NCBI RefSeq assembly: GCF_000819565.1
Contig: NZ_CP004393.1
Span: forward strand, 1,054,001-1,118,000
Direction of reading: 5' to 3'
Source of the DNA: Celeribacter indicus
Lineage (GTDB): Bacteria; Pseudomonadota; Alphaproteobacteria; Rhodobacterales; Rhodobacteraceae
DNA: 64,000 bases
Position numbers and translations under genes: made by a program
Shown here: positions 7,901 through 16,046 of the stretch, piece after piece
Layout of the letters: each line of letters begins with the position of its first letter
How positions within the stretch are numbered: position 1 is the first letter of the stretch
The notes under the pieces: model-generated
Seen by the model: only the letters and a program-made list of their open reading frames with translations
What the model was told of the DNA's origin: nothing
The model's database searches: none

Positions 7901-8952
7901 TCTGGAAGGACAAGGAGATCGGAGCCGGAAAACCACAGGTCCGCCGTCTGGCCGACCGGCGGCATGCTTGCCCCTGCCTGGTTGAACATGTCGAAGGAGA
8001 TGGGCCGGCCCTGCACCTCGACCTTCGCGCGGATCACCGAGCCGAGGAAGCTCACGTCGAGCACCCGGCCCGAAATCGGCACATCCGCGGCGCTGCGGCG
8101 CGTGAGGGCCAGCGCCTCCGGGCGCAGGGCCACGGTCACGGGCGCGCCGCATTGCAGGCTCGGGAGCGGGCGCGGCGTGGGCAGGTGGTGCCCGGCGAAG
8201 GCCACATGGGTCTCGCTCGCCTTCTCGGCCTCGAACATGTTGAGATGGCCGACGAAACCGGCGACGAAACGGGTTTCGGGCCGGTTGTAGATCTCGGCGG
8301 GCGTGCCGGTCTGGTCTGCGCGGCCCTCGTACATCACCACCACACGGTCGGAGATCGACAGGGCCTCCTCCTGATCGTGGGTGACGAAGACGGTGGTGAT
8401 GCCGAGGTCGCGCTGGATGGCGCGGATGTCGTCGCGCAGCGCCACCCGGATCTTCGCGTCCAGCGCGGAGAGCGGTTCGTCGAGCAGCAGCAGTTGCGGA
8501 CGCGGCGCCAGGGCACGGGCGAGGGCCACGCGCTGCTGCTGGCCGCCCGACATCTGGTAGGGGTAGCGGTCGCCGAGATGGCCGAGCTTGATCAGCGCCA
8601 GCATCTCCTCGACGCGGGCGTCGATCTCGCGCTTCGGCAGGCCCGCGATCTTCAGCCCGAAGGCCACGTTGTCGCGTGCGGTCATGTTCGGGAAAAGCGC
8701 ATAGGCCTGGAATACCATGCCGATCCGCCGCCGGTTGGCGGGCAGGGCGGTGACATCGGTGCCGCCGATGCGGATCTGGCCGGAGGTGGGCGTCTCGAAC
8801 CCCGCGATCATCCGCAGCACCGTGGTCTTGCCGCAGCCCGAGGGGCCGAGGAAGGAGACGAATTCGCCCTGTCCCACCGACAGGTCGAACCCCTTGACCA
8901 CGGTGTTCGTGCCGAAGGTCTTGGTGATGCCGTCAAGTTTCAGGAAGCTCAT
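7897..8952 (-). CDS. ABC transporter ATP-binding protein
   Basis: A 351-residue ATPase of the PotA/FbpC/UgpC type. Walker A GPSGCGKTT, the Q-loop VFQAYALFPNM, signature MSGGQQQR, Walker B LLLLDEP and H-loop VFVTHDQ are all complete. A C-terminal TOBE-like region of about 110 residues follows. It pairs with the two separate permeases and the binding protein upstream on the minus strand, and is linked to both neighbours by 4-bp ATGA overlaps (8949-8952 and 7897-7900). The ligand class is shared with the transporter as a whole and is not determined. Confidence 0.92.
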   Translation of the reverse strand: MSFLKLDGITKTFGTNTVVKGFDLSVGQGEFVSFLGPSGCGKTTVLRMIAGFETPTSGQIRIGGTDVTALPANRRRIGMVFQAYALFPNMTARDNVAFGLKIAGLPKREIDARVEEMLALIKLGHLGDRYPYQMSGGQQQRVALARALAPRPQLLLLDEPLSALDAKIRVALRDDIRAIQRDLGITTVFVTHDQEEALSISDRVVVMYEGRADQTGTPAEIYNRPETRFVAGFVGHLNMFEAEKASETHVAFAGHHLPTPRPLPSLQCGAPVTVALRPEALALTRRSAADVPISGRVLDVSFLGSVIRAKVEVQGRPISFDMFNQAGASMPPVGQTADLWFSGSDLLVLPE

Positions 8953-9758
8953 GCGTTCTTTCTCCGAAGGAAGGGCAGGAGGCCCTGACCGGGCCGGCGC
9001 GTGGCGAAGAGGTCCATCAGCGCCATGCAGGCCCAGGTGAAGGCGAAGGCCATGATGGCGAGCGCGGCGGGCTGGTAAGCGTAATCCTGCCCCATCTGCA
9101 CGAGATAGGGGCCGAAGGCAGGCCGGTTCAGGAGCGAGGTGATGACGAATTCGCCGAGCGAGATGGAAAAGGTCAGGAAGGCGCCGGACATGATCGCCGA
9201 GCGCACGTTGGGAAAGATCACGGTGGCGATGGTGCGCAGCCGCGAGGCGCCGAGGCTTTCGGCCGCCTCGGTGAGCGTCGCGACGTCGATGGCCGACATG
9301 CCGTTGTCCACCGCGCGGTACATGTAGGGCAGCGACAGCACGGTATAGCCGATGATCAGGAGCAGGTTGGTCCCTGCATCGCTCATCGTCAGCGGCAGGA
9401 TGGAGGAGGTGCCGTAGATCCGCACATAGCCGAAGACCAGCACCACCGGCGGGATGATCAGGGGCATGAGCGACAGGAATTCCGTCACCGGGCGCATCGC
9501 CGGGAGTTTCAGCTGCACCCAATAGGCGGTCGGCACGACCAGCAGCGCGCCGAGCAGGATCGCGGCGAGCGAGGCGGCCGCGGAAAAGCCAAGCACCGAG
9601 ACGAAGGTGTCGTCCTGGAACACCCAGCGATAGGCCTCGAGGGAAATCTCGCCGCGCTTCATGCGCAGCGAGAAGTTGATCGTGGCGGCCAGCGGGATCA
9701 GGAAGAAGGCGGCGCAGAGCAGCGCCACGAGGCTTGCGAAAAACGGGAAGCGCGTCAT
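8949..9758 (-). CDS. ABC transporter permease
   Basis: A 269-residue inner-membrane permease with six predicted transmembrane segments and an EAA-type loop (TLTEAAESLGASRLRTI) that contacts the ATPase. It is the second of two permeases in this operon and corresponds to a PotC-like subunit. Start and stop both lie in ATGA overlaps with the adjacent genes (9755-9758 and 8949-8952), which fixes the start. A longer in-frame open stretch upstream is only read-through of the overlapping permease gene in another frame. Confidence 0.9.
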   Translation of the reverse strand: MTRFPFFASLVALLCAAFFLIPLAATINFSLRMKRGEISLEAYRWVFQDDTFVSVLGFSAAASLAAILLGALLVVPTAYWVQLKLPAMRPVTEFLSLMPLIIPPVVLVFGYVRIYGTSSILPLTMSDAGTNLLLIIGYTVLSLPYMYRAVDNGMSAIDVATLTEAAESLGASRLRTIATVIFPNVRSAIMSGAFLTFSISLGEFVITSLLNRPAFGPYLVQMGQDYAYQPAALAIMAFAFTWACMALMDLFATRRPGQGLLPFLRRKNA

Positions 9759-10651
9759 TTGCGCCACCTTTCCGCGCGGTTGCGCAGCAGGAAATAGAGC
9801 GTGTTGGACAGGGCCATGATCAGCACCATCCCGAGCGCCAGCGCGTAGCCGAGGTTCGGGTTGTAGAGCACGTTGCCGCGGATCTGCTGGAAGAGCACGA
9901 TCGGCACCACCGGGAAGTTGGCGGAGGTCAGCGCGTAGACCGTCGCCAGCGTGCCGAAGGCGTTGGCGAAGAGCAGCAGGAAACAGCCGAGCGCGGAGGG
10001 CGCGAGAACCGGCAGCGCCACCATGCGCCAGAACTGGCCGCCGGAGGCTCCGAGGCTTGCCGCCGCCTCGCGCCATTCGGGGCGCAGCCCCTCCATCGCG
10101 GGCATCATCAGCAGCATCATCAGCGGCAGCTGGAAATAGAGATAGGTGATCGCCAGCCCCCAGAAGGAGAAGAGGGTGAACCCCTGGCCGTAGATATTGA
10201 TCCCGAAGACGTCGCGCAGGATCAGCGTCACGAGGCCGAGCCGTCCGAGCGTGGCGATGAAGGCGAAGGCCAGCGGCACGCCGGCGAAGTTGGAGGCCAC
10301 GCCGGAAAACGTCAGGAAGGCGCGCTTGACCCAGCCCGGCAGGCCGCCCAGGTGCACCGCCCAGGCGAGAAGCGTTCCGAAGATGCCTCCCAGCAGCGCG
10401 GAGGCGAAGCTCAGCCGGATCGACAGCCAGTAGCTCGGCCAGATCTCCGGGCCGGTCAGGGCGATGAGGTTCTCGAGCGTAAAGGCGCCCTCGGCGGTCC
10501 GGAAGGCGCCGTTGATCAGGTAGAAGATGGGGAAGATCAGAAAGAGCGCCGTGAACAGGATGAAGGGCGCGACGCCCAGCCAGGACAGGTTCACCCGGCG
10601 CGGAGCGCGGGCGGCCTGCGGCAGGGGCGCTGCATGGGCTTGGTCGGCCAA
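9755..10651 (-). CDS. ABC transporter permease
   Basis: A 298-residue permease, PotB-like, with a cytoplasmic N-terminal tail of about 25 residues, six transmembrane segments and an EAA loop (EWREAAASLGASGGQF). It forms a heterodimer channel with the permease encoded at 8949-9758. A gap of 82 bp containing a small hairpin separates it from the binding-protein gene upstream. GAAGGAGA precedes the ATG. The first permease is encoded directly after the binding protein, the usual order for this class. Confidence 0.9.
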   Translation of the reverse strand: MADQAHAAPLPQAARAPRRVNLSWLGVAPFILFTALFLIFPIFYLINGAFRTAEGAFTLENLIALTGPEIWPSYWLSIRLSFASALLGGIFGTLLAWAVHLGGLPGWVKRAFLTFSGVASNFAGVPLAFAFIATLGRLGLVTLILRDVFGINIYGQGFTLFSFWGLAITYLYFQLPLMMLLMMPAMEGLRPEWREAAASLGASGGQFWRMVALPVLAPSALGCFLLLFANAFGTLATVYALTSANFPVVPIVLFQQIRGNVLYNPNLGYALALGMVLIMALSNTLYFLLRNRAERWRK

Positions 10652-10688
10652 GGCGATCTCCTTCGGAAGCGATCGGCGGGAACGGCGA

Positions 10689-10710
10689 ATGGCGGCCCGA
10701 TGACCGCCAT
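10689..10710 (-). terminator. Hairpin after binding-protein gene
   Basis: ATGGCGG and CCGCCAT form a perfect 7-bp stem with an 8-nt loop between the binding protein and first permease. There is no T tract, so it may stabilise or attenuate the message rather than end it, a common way to make more binding protein than membrane protein. Confidence 0.35.
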
Positions 10711-10733
10711 GCGTCCATGTCTGGCGGGGCGGC

Positions 10734-11831
10734 TTACTGGACGCCCATCTCCGAGCCCCAGTTGGCGGCCACGGCGTCCTTCGCCTCGGACTGCTCCGGG
10801 AGCGTGGGGAAGATCGCGCGGGCGTAGTTTTCCGCCGGTGGAAGGTTGTCGAGCAGCTCCTGCGGGATCACGCCGCGCTCCGCCATGTCGTTGAAGCGGA
10901 TCGGGTGGCAGTAGCCTTTCAGCCAGCCAAGCTGGCCTTCGTCGGAATAGAGGTATTCCATCCAGAGTTTCGCGGCATTCGGATGCGGGGCATGGGCGGA
11001 GATCGCCTGCACATACACCCCCGCGATCACGGCATCCGTGGGCACGACCACGGAGACCGGCGGGTTGCCGTCGAGCTTGTCGCGCATGGCGAGCAGGTTG
11101 TAGTCCCAGTCGAAATAGATCGGGGTGGTGCCCTGTGCGATGTTCTGCGCGCTGCCGTTGACGGGCACGTAATTGCCGCTCTCCTTCAGCTCCTTGAAGA
11201 AGGCGATCCCCTTGTTCAGCGCATCCGCACCCGGTTCCCCGCCTTCGGCGATGCCGGCGGCATAGACGGCCATCATCACGGAGTTGCCGGTGCGCGGATC
11301 GCCCTGAAGCGCGACCGAATTCGCGAATTGCCCGTCCTTCAGCTCCGCAAAGGACTGCGGCGCGTCGGGAAAGATGTCATTGTTCACGGCAAAGCCCAGC
11401 ACGCCGTAATAGTCGCCGTACCAGTAGCCCTCGTCATCCTTGGCATCGGCCGGGATGCTGTCCCAGGTGGAGACCTTGTAGGGTTGCAGCAGCCCCTGTT
11501 CCTTGGCCGTCGGACCGAAGGACAGGCCCACGTCCAGAACGTCCGGCGCCTGCGGGCCGGTGTTGCCCCTGTTGGCCTTCACGGCTTCCAGCTCGTCGGC
11601 GGATCCGGCGTTCGGGTTCAGCTCGTTGACCTCGATGCCGTATTTGTCCTTGAACGCCTGGATGACCTCGCCATAGCCGCACCAGCTGTGGGGGAGGGCG
11701 ATGGTGGTCAGCATGCCTTCGGCCCTGGCGGCGGCGATCAGTTCCTCGGAGGGTTCGGCACAGGCCCCCGCGGCGATGGTCGCAAAAGCGGCCACGGAAA
11801 GCGTGAGGCGTCCTTTGGACGTGATGGTCAT
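10734..11831 (-). CDS. ABC transporter substrate-binding protein
   Basis: A 365-residue periplasmic solute-binding protein heading the operon ATPase-permease-permease-PHP hydrolase. A signal peptide covers about 25 residues (hydrophobic LSVAAFATIAAG, cleavage after ACA). The mature part begins EPSEELIAAARAEGML, typical of the PotD/FbpA-like group. The start ATG at 11831 has GGAG 8 nt upstream; a longer open frame to 12194 lacks a signal peptide at its N-terminus and crosses into the divergent pncC gene, so it was not used. The ligand is unknown; the PHP hydrolase in the operon suggests a phosphorylated compound. Confidence 0.88.
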   Translation of the reverse strand: MTITSKGRLTLSVAAFATIAAGACAEPSEELIAAARAEGMLTTIALPHSWCGYGEVIQAFKDKYGIEVNELNPNAGSADELEAVKANRGNTGPQAPDVLDVGLSFGPTAKEQGLLQPYKVSTWDSIPADAKDDEGYWYGDYYGVLGFAVNNDIFPDAPQSFAELKDGQFANSVALQGDPRTGNSVMMAVYAAGIAEGGEPGADALNKGIAFFKELKESGNYVPVNGSAQNIAQGTTPIYFDWDYNLLAMRDKLDGNPPVSVVVPTDAVIAGVYVQAISAHAPHPNAAKLWMEYLYSDEGQLGWLKGYCHPIRFNDMAERGVIPQELLDNLPPAENYARAIFPTLPEQSEAKDAVAANWGSEMGVQ

Positions 11832-12160
11832 CTTTGGCTCCAGTCGTTTCTGCCCCGCCACCCGCGGGAAGTTGCGCTGTTTCCGTAGAACCGGGCCATG
11901 ACAGTACCGCGTCGGTTTTGTAAAAGTTTTCCCGCGCCGTGGTGAGGCCGGACCGGGCGCCGCCGCCGGATCTCCGGCCCATGCCGAGGGCGCCGCCTCA
12001 CCGCGCCGGGAAGACGCGCGCGCCATCGCGGGGCTTGCGGTCCGGCCGTCGTCGGGGGAGACTGCCGGACAGGCCGCGCGGGCCCGCGGAACCGCCAGGG
12101 CTTCGACCGGTTTTCCGTATGATGCAGATTGGATGGAGATCGAAGGGGCGGGATGGCGAG
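11832..12160. promoter_or_regulatory. Intergenic region between divergent ABC and pncC operons
   Basis: No convincing gene lies in these 329 bp. On the minus strand a perfect Pho-box half-site, CTGTCAT, lies at 11898-11904, with a poor second half 11 bp downstream (4 of 7). An AT-richer patch at 11917-11930 could belong to a promoter. The rest is GC-rich without clear repeats. Confidence 0.35.
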
Positions 12161-12658
12161 ATGAACACGGCAATTTCCTCCGACATGATGACACGGCGCA
12201 CCAGGCGCGTACTCATCCGAATCTGCGACAGGGGGCTGAAACTGACCACCGCGGAAAGTTGCACCGGCGGGCTGATCGCGGCGCTGGTGACGGATATCGA
12301 GGGCTGTTCCCACGCCTTCGAACGCGGTTTCGTCGTCTATACCGACGCGGCGAAGCATGAGGTGCTGGGCGTCAGCCGGGAGATGCTGCGGCGCTGCGGC
12401 GCGGTGTCGGCGGCGGTCGCGATCGCCATGGCCGAGGGGGCGCTGCACCGCTCGGACGCGGATATCGCGGTGTCGGTCACCGGCTATGCCGGACCGTCGG
12501 CCGAGGGCGGCGAGGAAGGCCGGGTGCATTTCGCCCTGGCCCGGCAAGACGGCGAGACCCTGCACCGCGAGGAGGGCTTCGGACCGCTTGGCCGCGATCC
12601 GATCCGGCAAAGATGCCTTGAAACCGTGCTGGACATGCTGGAAGACATAGTCGCATGA
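12161..12658 (+). CDS. pncC: CinA C-terminal-domain protein, nicotinamide-nucleotide amidohydrolase
   Basis: A 165-residue stand-alone CinA C-terminal domain. The family deamidates nicotinamide mononucleotide to nicotinate mononucleotide and ammonia, recycling NAD breakdown products. The signature TTAESCTGGLIAAL and the later VSVTGYAGPSAEGG match the family, including the active-site Ser of ESCTGG. The ATG at 12161 gives normal length; upstream in-frame codons would lengthen it without homology. Its stop overlaps the NAD synthase start (ATGA at 12655-12658), so both act in one NAD salvage unit. Confidence 0.85.
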   Translation: MNTAISSDMMTRRTRRVLIRICDRGLKLTTAESCTGGLIAALVTDIEGCSHAFERGFVVYTDAAKHEVLGVSREMLRRCGAVSAAVAIAMAEGALHRSDADIAVSVTGYAGPSAEGGEEGRVHFALARQDGETLHREEGFGPLGRDPIRQRCLETVLDMLEDIVA

Positions 12659-14718
12659 CCGGAACCGCACATGCCCCCTTTGCCGCCTATCATCGTCACG
12701 GCTTCGTCCGCGTCGCCACCAGCACGCCGCGGGTGCGCCCCGCCGATGTCGCCTATAACCGCGACAGTCTGCTGGAGGAGATGCAGCGCGCCGACCGCGC
12801 CCGCGCCGACCTGCTGGTCTGCCCGGAACTCTGCCTCTCCTCCTATGCCATCGACGACCTGCACATGCAGGAGGCGCTCCTGGCCGAGGTCGAGACCGCC
12901 CTCCTCCGGCTGGTCGAGGCGAGCGCGGCGCTTTCCCCCGTCGTCCTCGTCGGCGCACCGCTGCGGCGCGAGGGGCGGCTCTACAATTGCGCGGTGGCGA
13001 TCGCGCGGGGGCGGATGCTGGGCGTGGTGCCGAAATCCTACCTGCCGAACTACCGCGAATTCTACGAAAAGCGCTGGTTTGCCCACGGGCGCGGCCTGGA
13101 CGGGGAGATCACCGTTGGCGGCGTCCGCGTTCCCTTCGGCACCGACCTGATCTTCGAGGCCGCCGACCTGCCCGGCCTGATCTTCCATGTCGAGATCTGC
13201 GAGGACCTGTGGACACCGGCACCGCCGTCTTCGGAGGCGGCGATGGCCGGGGCGCTGATCCTCGCCAATCTCTCCGCCTCGAACATCGTGATCGGCAAAT
13301 CTTCGGACCGCCATGTGCTCAGCCAGTCGCAATCCATGCGCGCCTTTGCCGCCTATGCCTATTCCGCCGCCGGGCCGGGCGAAAGCACGACGGACCTGTC
13401 ATGGGACGGGCAGGGGATGATCTATGAGCTGGGCGACCTTCTGGCGGAATCGACGCGCTTTCCGGTGGAGCCGGAACTGACGCTGGCCGATGTGGACACG
13501 GGGCGGATCCTGTCGGAGCGGATGCGCACGGGCAGTTTCGACGATGCCGCCCGCCACCACGCGCCCGCCTTCCGGCGGATCCGCTTCGACCACCACCCGC
13601 ATTGCGAGGAGGCGGGGCTGATCCGCCCGGTGCGGCGCTTTCCCTATGTGCCGAACCGGGAAAGCCATCTCGACCAGGACTGCTACGAGGCGTTCAACAT
13701 CCAGGTCGAGGGGCTGCGCCGCCGGTTCGAGGCGACCCGCGGCAGGACCATGGTGATCGGGGTCTCCGGCGGGCTCGATTCCACCCATGCGCTGATCGTC
13801 GCGGCCAAGGCCTGCGACCGGATGGGGCTGCCTCGGGACCGCATCCTCGCCTTCACCATGCCGGGCTTCGCCACGTCCGAAGGGACGAAATCCAACGCCT
13901 GGAAGCTGATGCGGGCCATGGGGGTCACGGCGGAGGAGATCGACATCCGCCCGGCCGCGCGGCAGATGCTGACCGACATGAACCACGCCTTCGCCCGCGG
14001 CGAGCCGGTCCATGACGTCACCTTCGAAAACGTGCAGGCGGGGCTGCGCACCGATTACCTGTTCCGGCTGGCCAACCAGCGGCAGGGTTTCGTCATCGGC
14101 ACGGGTGACCTGAGCGAGCTGGCGCTGGGCTGGTGTACCTATGGCGTGGGCGACCAGATGAGCCATTACGCCGTGAACGCGGGCGTGCCGAAGACGCTGA
14201 TCCAGTACCTGATCCGCTGGACCACGCGCAGCGGCCAGTTCGACCCGGAGACGGACCGCGTGCTCGAGGCGATCCTCGCGACGGAGATCTCCCCCGAGCT
14301 GGTCCCTGTCGGCGAGGACGAGGAGATCCAGAGCACCGAGGCCATGATCGGCCCCTACGAGCTGAACGATTTCTTCCTGTTCCACATCATGCGTTACGGG
14401 CTGCCGCCGTCGAAGACCGCCTTCCTCGCCTGGCACGCCTGGCATGACACGGAGCAGGGCCGCTGGCCCGAGGCCTTCCCGGCCACCCGGCGCAATGCCT
14501 ATGACCTCGCGACCATCCGTCACTGGCTGGAACGGTTCCTCGTCCGTTTCTTCGCCACCAGCCAGTTCAAGCGCTCCGCCCTGCCGAACGGTCCCAAGGT
14601 CAGTGCGGGCGGTGCGCTGAGCCCCCGCGGCGACTGGCGTGCGCCCTCCGACAGTGTCGCGACTCCCTGGCTCGAGGAGCTGCGGGCGAACGTTCCGCTG
14701 CACTGGCCGTCGGACTGA
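12655..14718 (+). CDS. nadE: Glutamine-dependent NAD+ synthase
   Basis: A 687-residue two-domain enzyme that amidates nicotinate adenine dinucleotide to NAD+, using ammonia from glutamine. The N-terminal nitrilase-type glutaminase has the Glu58-Lys127-Cys182 triad (CPELCLS, VPKSYLPNYREFYEKRW, EICEDLW). The C-terminal synthetase has the ATP pyrophosphatase loop SGGLDS at 371-376 and TGDLSELALGW. Length agrees with the tuberculosis-type and proteobacterial glutamine-dependent forms. It overlaps pncC by 4 bp. The NaMN made by PncC reaches NadE after adenylation by NadD, which is not in this window. Confidence 0.95.
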   Translation: MTGTAHAPFAAYHRHGFVRVATSTPRVRPADVAYNRDSLLEEMQRADRARADLLVCPELCLSSYAIDDLHMQEALLAEVETALLRLVEASAALSPVVLVGAPLRREGRLYNCAVAIARGRMLGVVPKSYLPNYREFYEKRWFAHGRGLDGEITVGGVRVPFGTDLIFEAADLPGLIFHVEICEDLWTPAPPSSEAAMAGALILANLSASNIVIGKSSDRHVLSQSQSMRAFAAYAYSAAGPGESTTDLSWDGQGMIYELGDLLAESTRFPVEPELTLADVDTGRILSERMRTGSFDDAARHHAPAFRRIRFDHHPHCEEAGLIRPVRRFPYVPNRESHLDQDCYEAFNIQVEGLRRRFEATRGRTMVIGVSGGLDSTHALIVAAKACDRMGLPRDRILAFTMPGFATSEGTKSNAWKLMRAMGVTAEEIDIRPAARQMLTDMNHAFARGEPVHDVTFENVQAGLRTDYLFRLANQRQGFVIGTGDLSELALGWCTYGVGDQMSHYAVNAGVPKTLIQYLIRWTTRSGQFDPETDRVLEAILATEISPELVPVGEDEEIQSTEAMIGPYELNDFFLFHIMRYGLPPSKTAFLAWHAWHDTEQGRWPEAFPATRRNAYDLATIRHWLERFLVRFFATSQFKRSALPNGPKVSAGGALSPRGDWRAPSDSVATPWLEELRANVPLHWPSD

Positions 14719-14845
14719 GACCGCGGCGGCGACCGGATCCGGCGCCGCAGAACGTCCTGTCGCATCGGTGGCGGCCGAGCGGGAGCCCCGCACCTCTCCG
14801 GGTGCAGGGCGCCGGCCGGACGCGCTGTCGCAGATTTCTCCTTTC

Positions 14846-14863
14846 CTGTCATTCCCCTGTTAC
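14846..14863 (+). promoter_or_regulatory. Pho box upstream of phnF
   Basis: CTGTCAT-TCCC-CTGTTAC matches the PhoB consensus of two 7-bp half-sites 11 bp apart: the first half is 7/7, the second 5/7. A possible -10 (TATCCC at 14874-14879) follows about 10 nt after the box, the spacing expected for a PhoB-activated promoter. This implies phosphate-starvation control of the C-P lyase operon. Confidence 0.65.
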
Positions 14864-14881
14864 CTGCATGGCCTATCCCAG

Positions 14882-14897
14882 ATTCATCCGAATGAAT
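14882..14897. promoter_or_regulatory. Candidate PhnF operator
   Basis: ATTCAT-CCGA-ATGAAT is a perfect inverted repeat near the predicted transcription start of phnF, 9 nt before its ATG. The 13 bases CATCCGAATGAAT of this site (14885-14897) occur again at 21323-21335 before phnC. Position and reuse suggest a binding site for the PhnF repressor. Confidence 0.55.
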
Positions 14898-14905
14898 GGT
14901 GGACC

Positions 14906-15622
14906 ATGGTCAGAGAGAAATGGCGTCTCGTCCGCGACGGGATCGAGAAAGAGATAGCCACGGGCGCGTGGCAGCCGGGCGACAGGCTTCCGACTGAGCC
15001 GGAACTGGCCTTGCGATACGGCACCGGGCGCCACTCGGTCCGCCGCGCGATTTCCGAACTGGCGCGCGAAGGCTCGGTGAGCGTCGAGCAGGGGCGGGGC
15101 ACCTTCGTCGAGACCGGGCCGATGCTCGAATACGCGATCGGGACGCGCACGCGGCTGCACCGCAACCTCATGTCCCAGGGCGTCGAGGTCTCCGGGGACC
15201 TGCTGGGGGCCGAGCGGGTTCCGGCCGCGGGGCGGGTCGCGCGTGCCCTGCGCCTGATCGAAGGCGCGCCGGTGATCGAAAGCCGACGCATCACCTATGC
15301 CGACCGGCTGCCGATCTCCTTCGGCACCTCCTGGCGGAGCGCGGAACGTTTCCCCGATTTCGCCACGCGCCGCGATGTCATCGGCTCCACCACGGAAACC
15401 TACAGATCCTACGGGATCGACGACTACCTGCGCGCCGAGACCACGCTGCACAGCCGCCTGGCGCGTCCCGACGAGGCGAAGATGCTGCGCCAGCACCCGC
15501 AAACCCCGGTCATGGTCATTCGCGCCATCGACCAGACGCTCGACGGCATGCCTCTGAGTTTCAGCGAGGTCATCTGGTCGGCGGTGCGGGTCAAATTCAC
15601 CATGGCGAATGAAAAGGACTGA
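14906..15622 (+). CDS. phnF: PhnF, GntR/UTRA regulator of phosphonate metabolism
   Basis: A 238-residue GntR-family repressor. The N-terminal winged helix is clear (GDRLPTEPELALRYGTGRHSV), and the UTRA effector domain fills residues about 85-235, ending in LSFSEVIWSAVRVKF. PhnF proteins sense a phosphonate-pathway ligand and repress phn genes. The ATG at 14906 gives the usual short N-terminal arm (MVREKWRLVRDGIEKEI). The gene is preceded by a Pho box and a palindrome and is followed within 5 bp by phnG, so it is first in the C-P lyase operon. Confidence 0.92.
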   Translation: MVREKWRLVRDGIEKEIATGAWQPGDRLPTEPELALRYGTGRHSVRRAISELAREGSVSVEQGRGTFVETGPMLEYAIGTRTRLHRNLMSQGVEVSGDLLGAERVPAAGRVARALRLIEGAPVIESRRITYADRLPISFGTSWRSAERFPDFATRRDVIGSTTETYRSYGIDDYLRAETTLHSRLARPDEAKMLRQHPQTPVMVIRAIDQTLDGMPLSFSEVIWSAVRVKFTMANEKD

Positions 15623-15626
15623 ACGG

Positions 15627-16046
15627 ATGATATCACCCCACGGCGACACCCTGAGCATTCTGGCACGGGCCGACGCGGAGGCGCTGAAGTCCTTCGCCGA
15701 GCGCCTGCTGCCCCGTCTCGATCCGATCGACGTGCTCGCGAACCGGACCGGCCTCGTGATGCTGCCCATGCGCGACACCGCGCAGGGCACGGCCTTTCAC
15801 CTCGGCGAGGTCCTGATGAGCGAGGCCCATGTCCGCATGGCCGGGCATGACGGCTACGGCATGCGGCGCGGCCGCGATCTCGAGGCGGCCATGGCCATGG
15901 CTCTGGTCGATCTGGCGCTAGACGCGGGGCGGGCGGTCGCGGATTGCACGGCTTTCGTGGCGGAACAGGCGCAGATCCAGATGGCGGAAGACGAGGCCAC
16001 CCTGCGCCGGGTCGAGGCGACGCGCGTCGACATGGAGACGTTCTGA
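15627..16046 (+). CDS. phnG: PhnG, C-P lyase core subunit
   Basis: A 139-residue subunit of the PhnGHIJ core complex, which moves the phosphonate onto ribose triphosphate and then cleaves the C-P bond. Recognisable segments are RTGLVMLPM, FHLGEVLMSEAHV, GYGMRRGRDLEAAMAMAL and the C-terminal RVEATRVDMETF. The start at 15627 (MISPHGD) has AAGGA 8 nt upstream; an ATG at 15609 inside the end of phnF would add six residues. It overlaps phnH by one base. It is slightly shorter than E. coli PhnG (150). Confidence 0.9.
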   Translation: MISPHGDTLSILARADAEALKSFAERLLPRLDPIDVLANRTGLVMLPMRDTAQGTAFHLGEVLMSEAHVRMAGHDGYGMRRGRDLEAAMAMALVDLALDAGRAVADCTAFVAEQAQIQMAEDEATLRRVEATRVDMETF

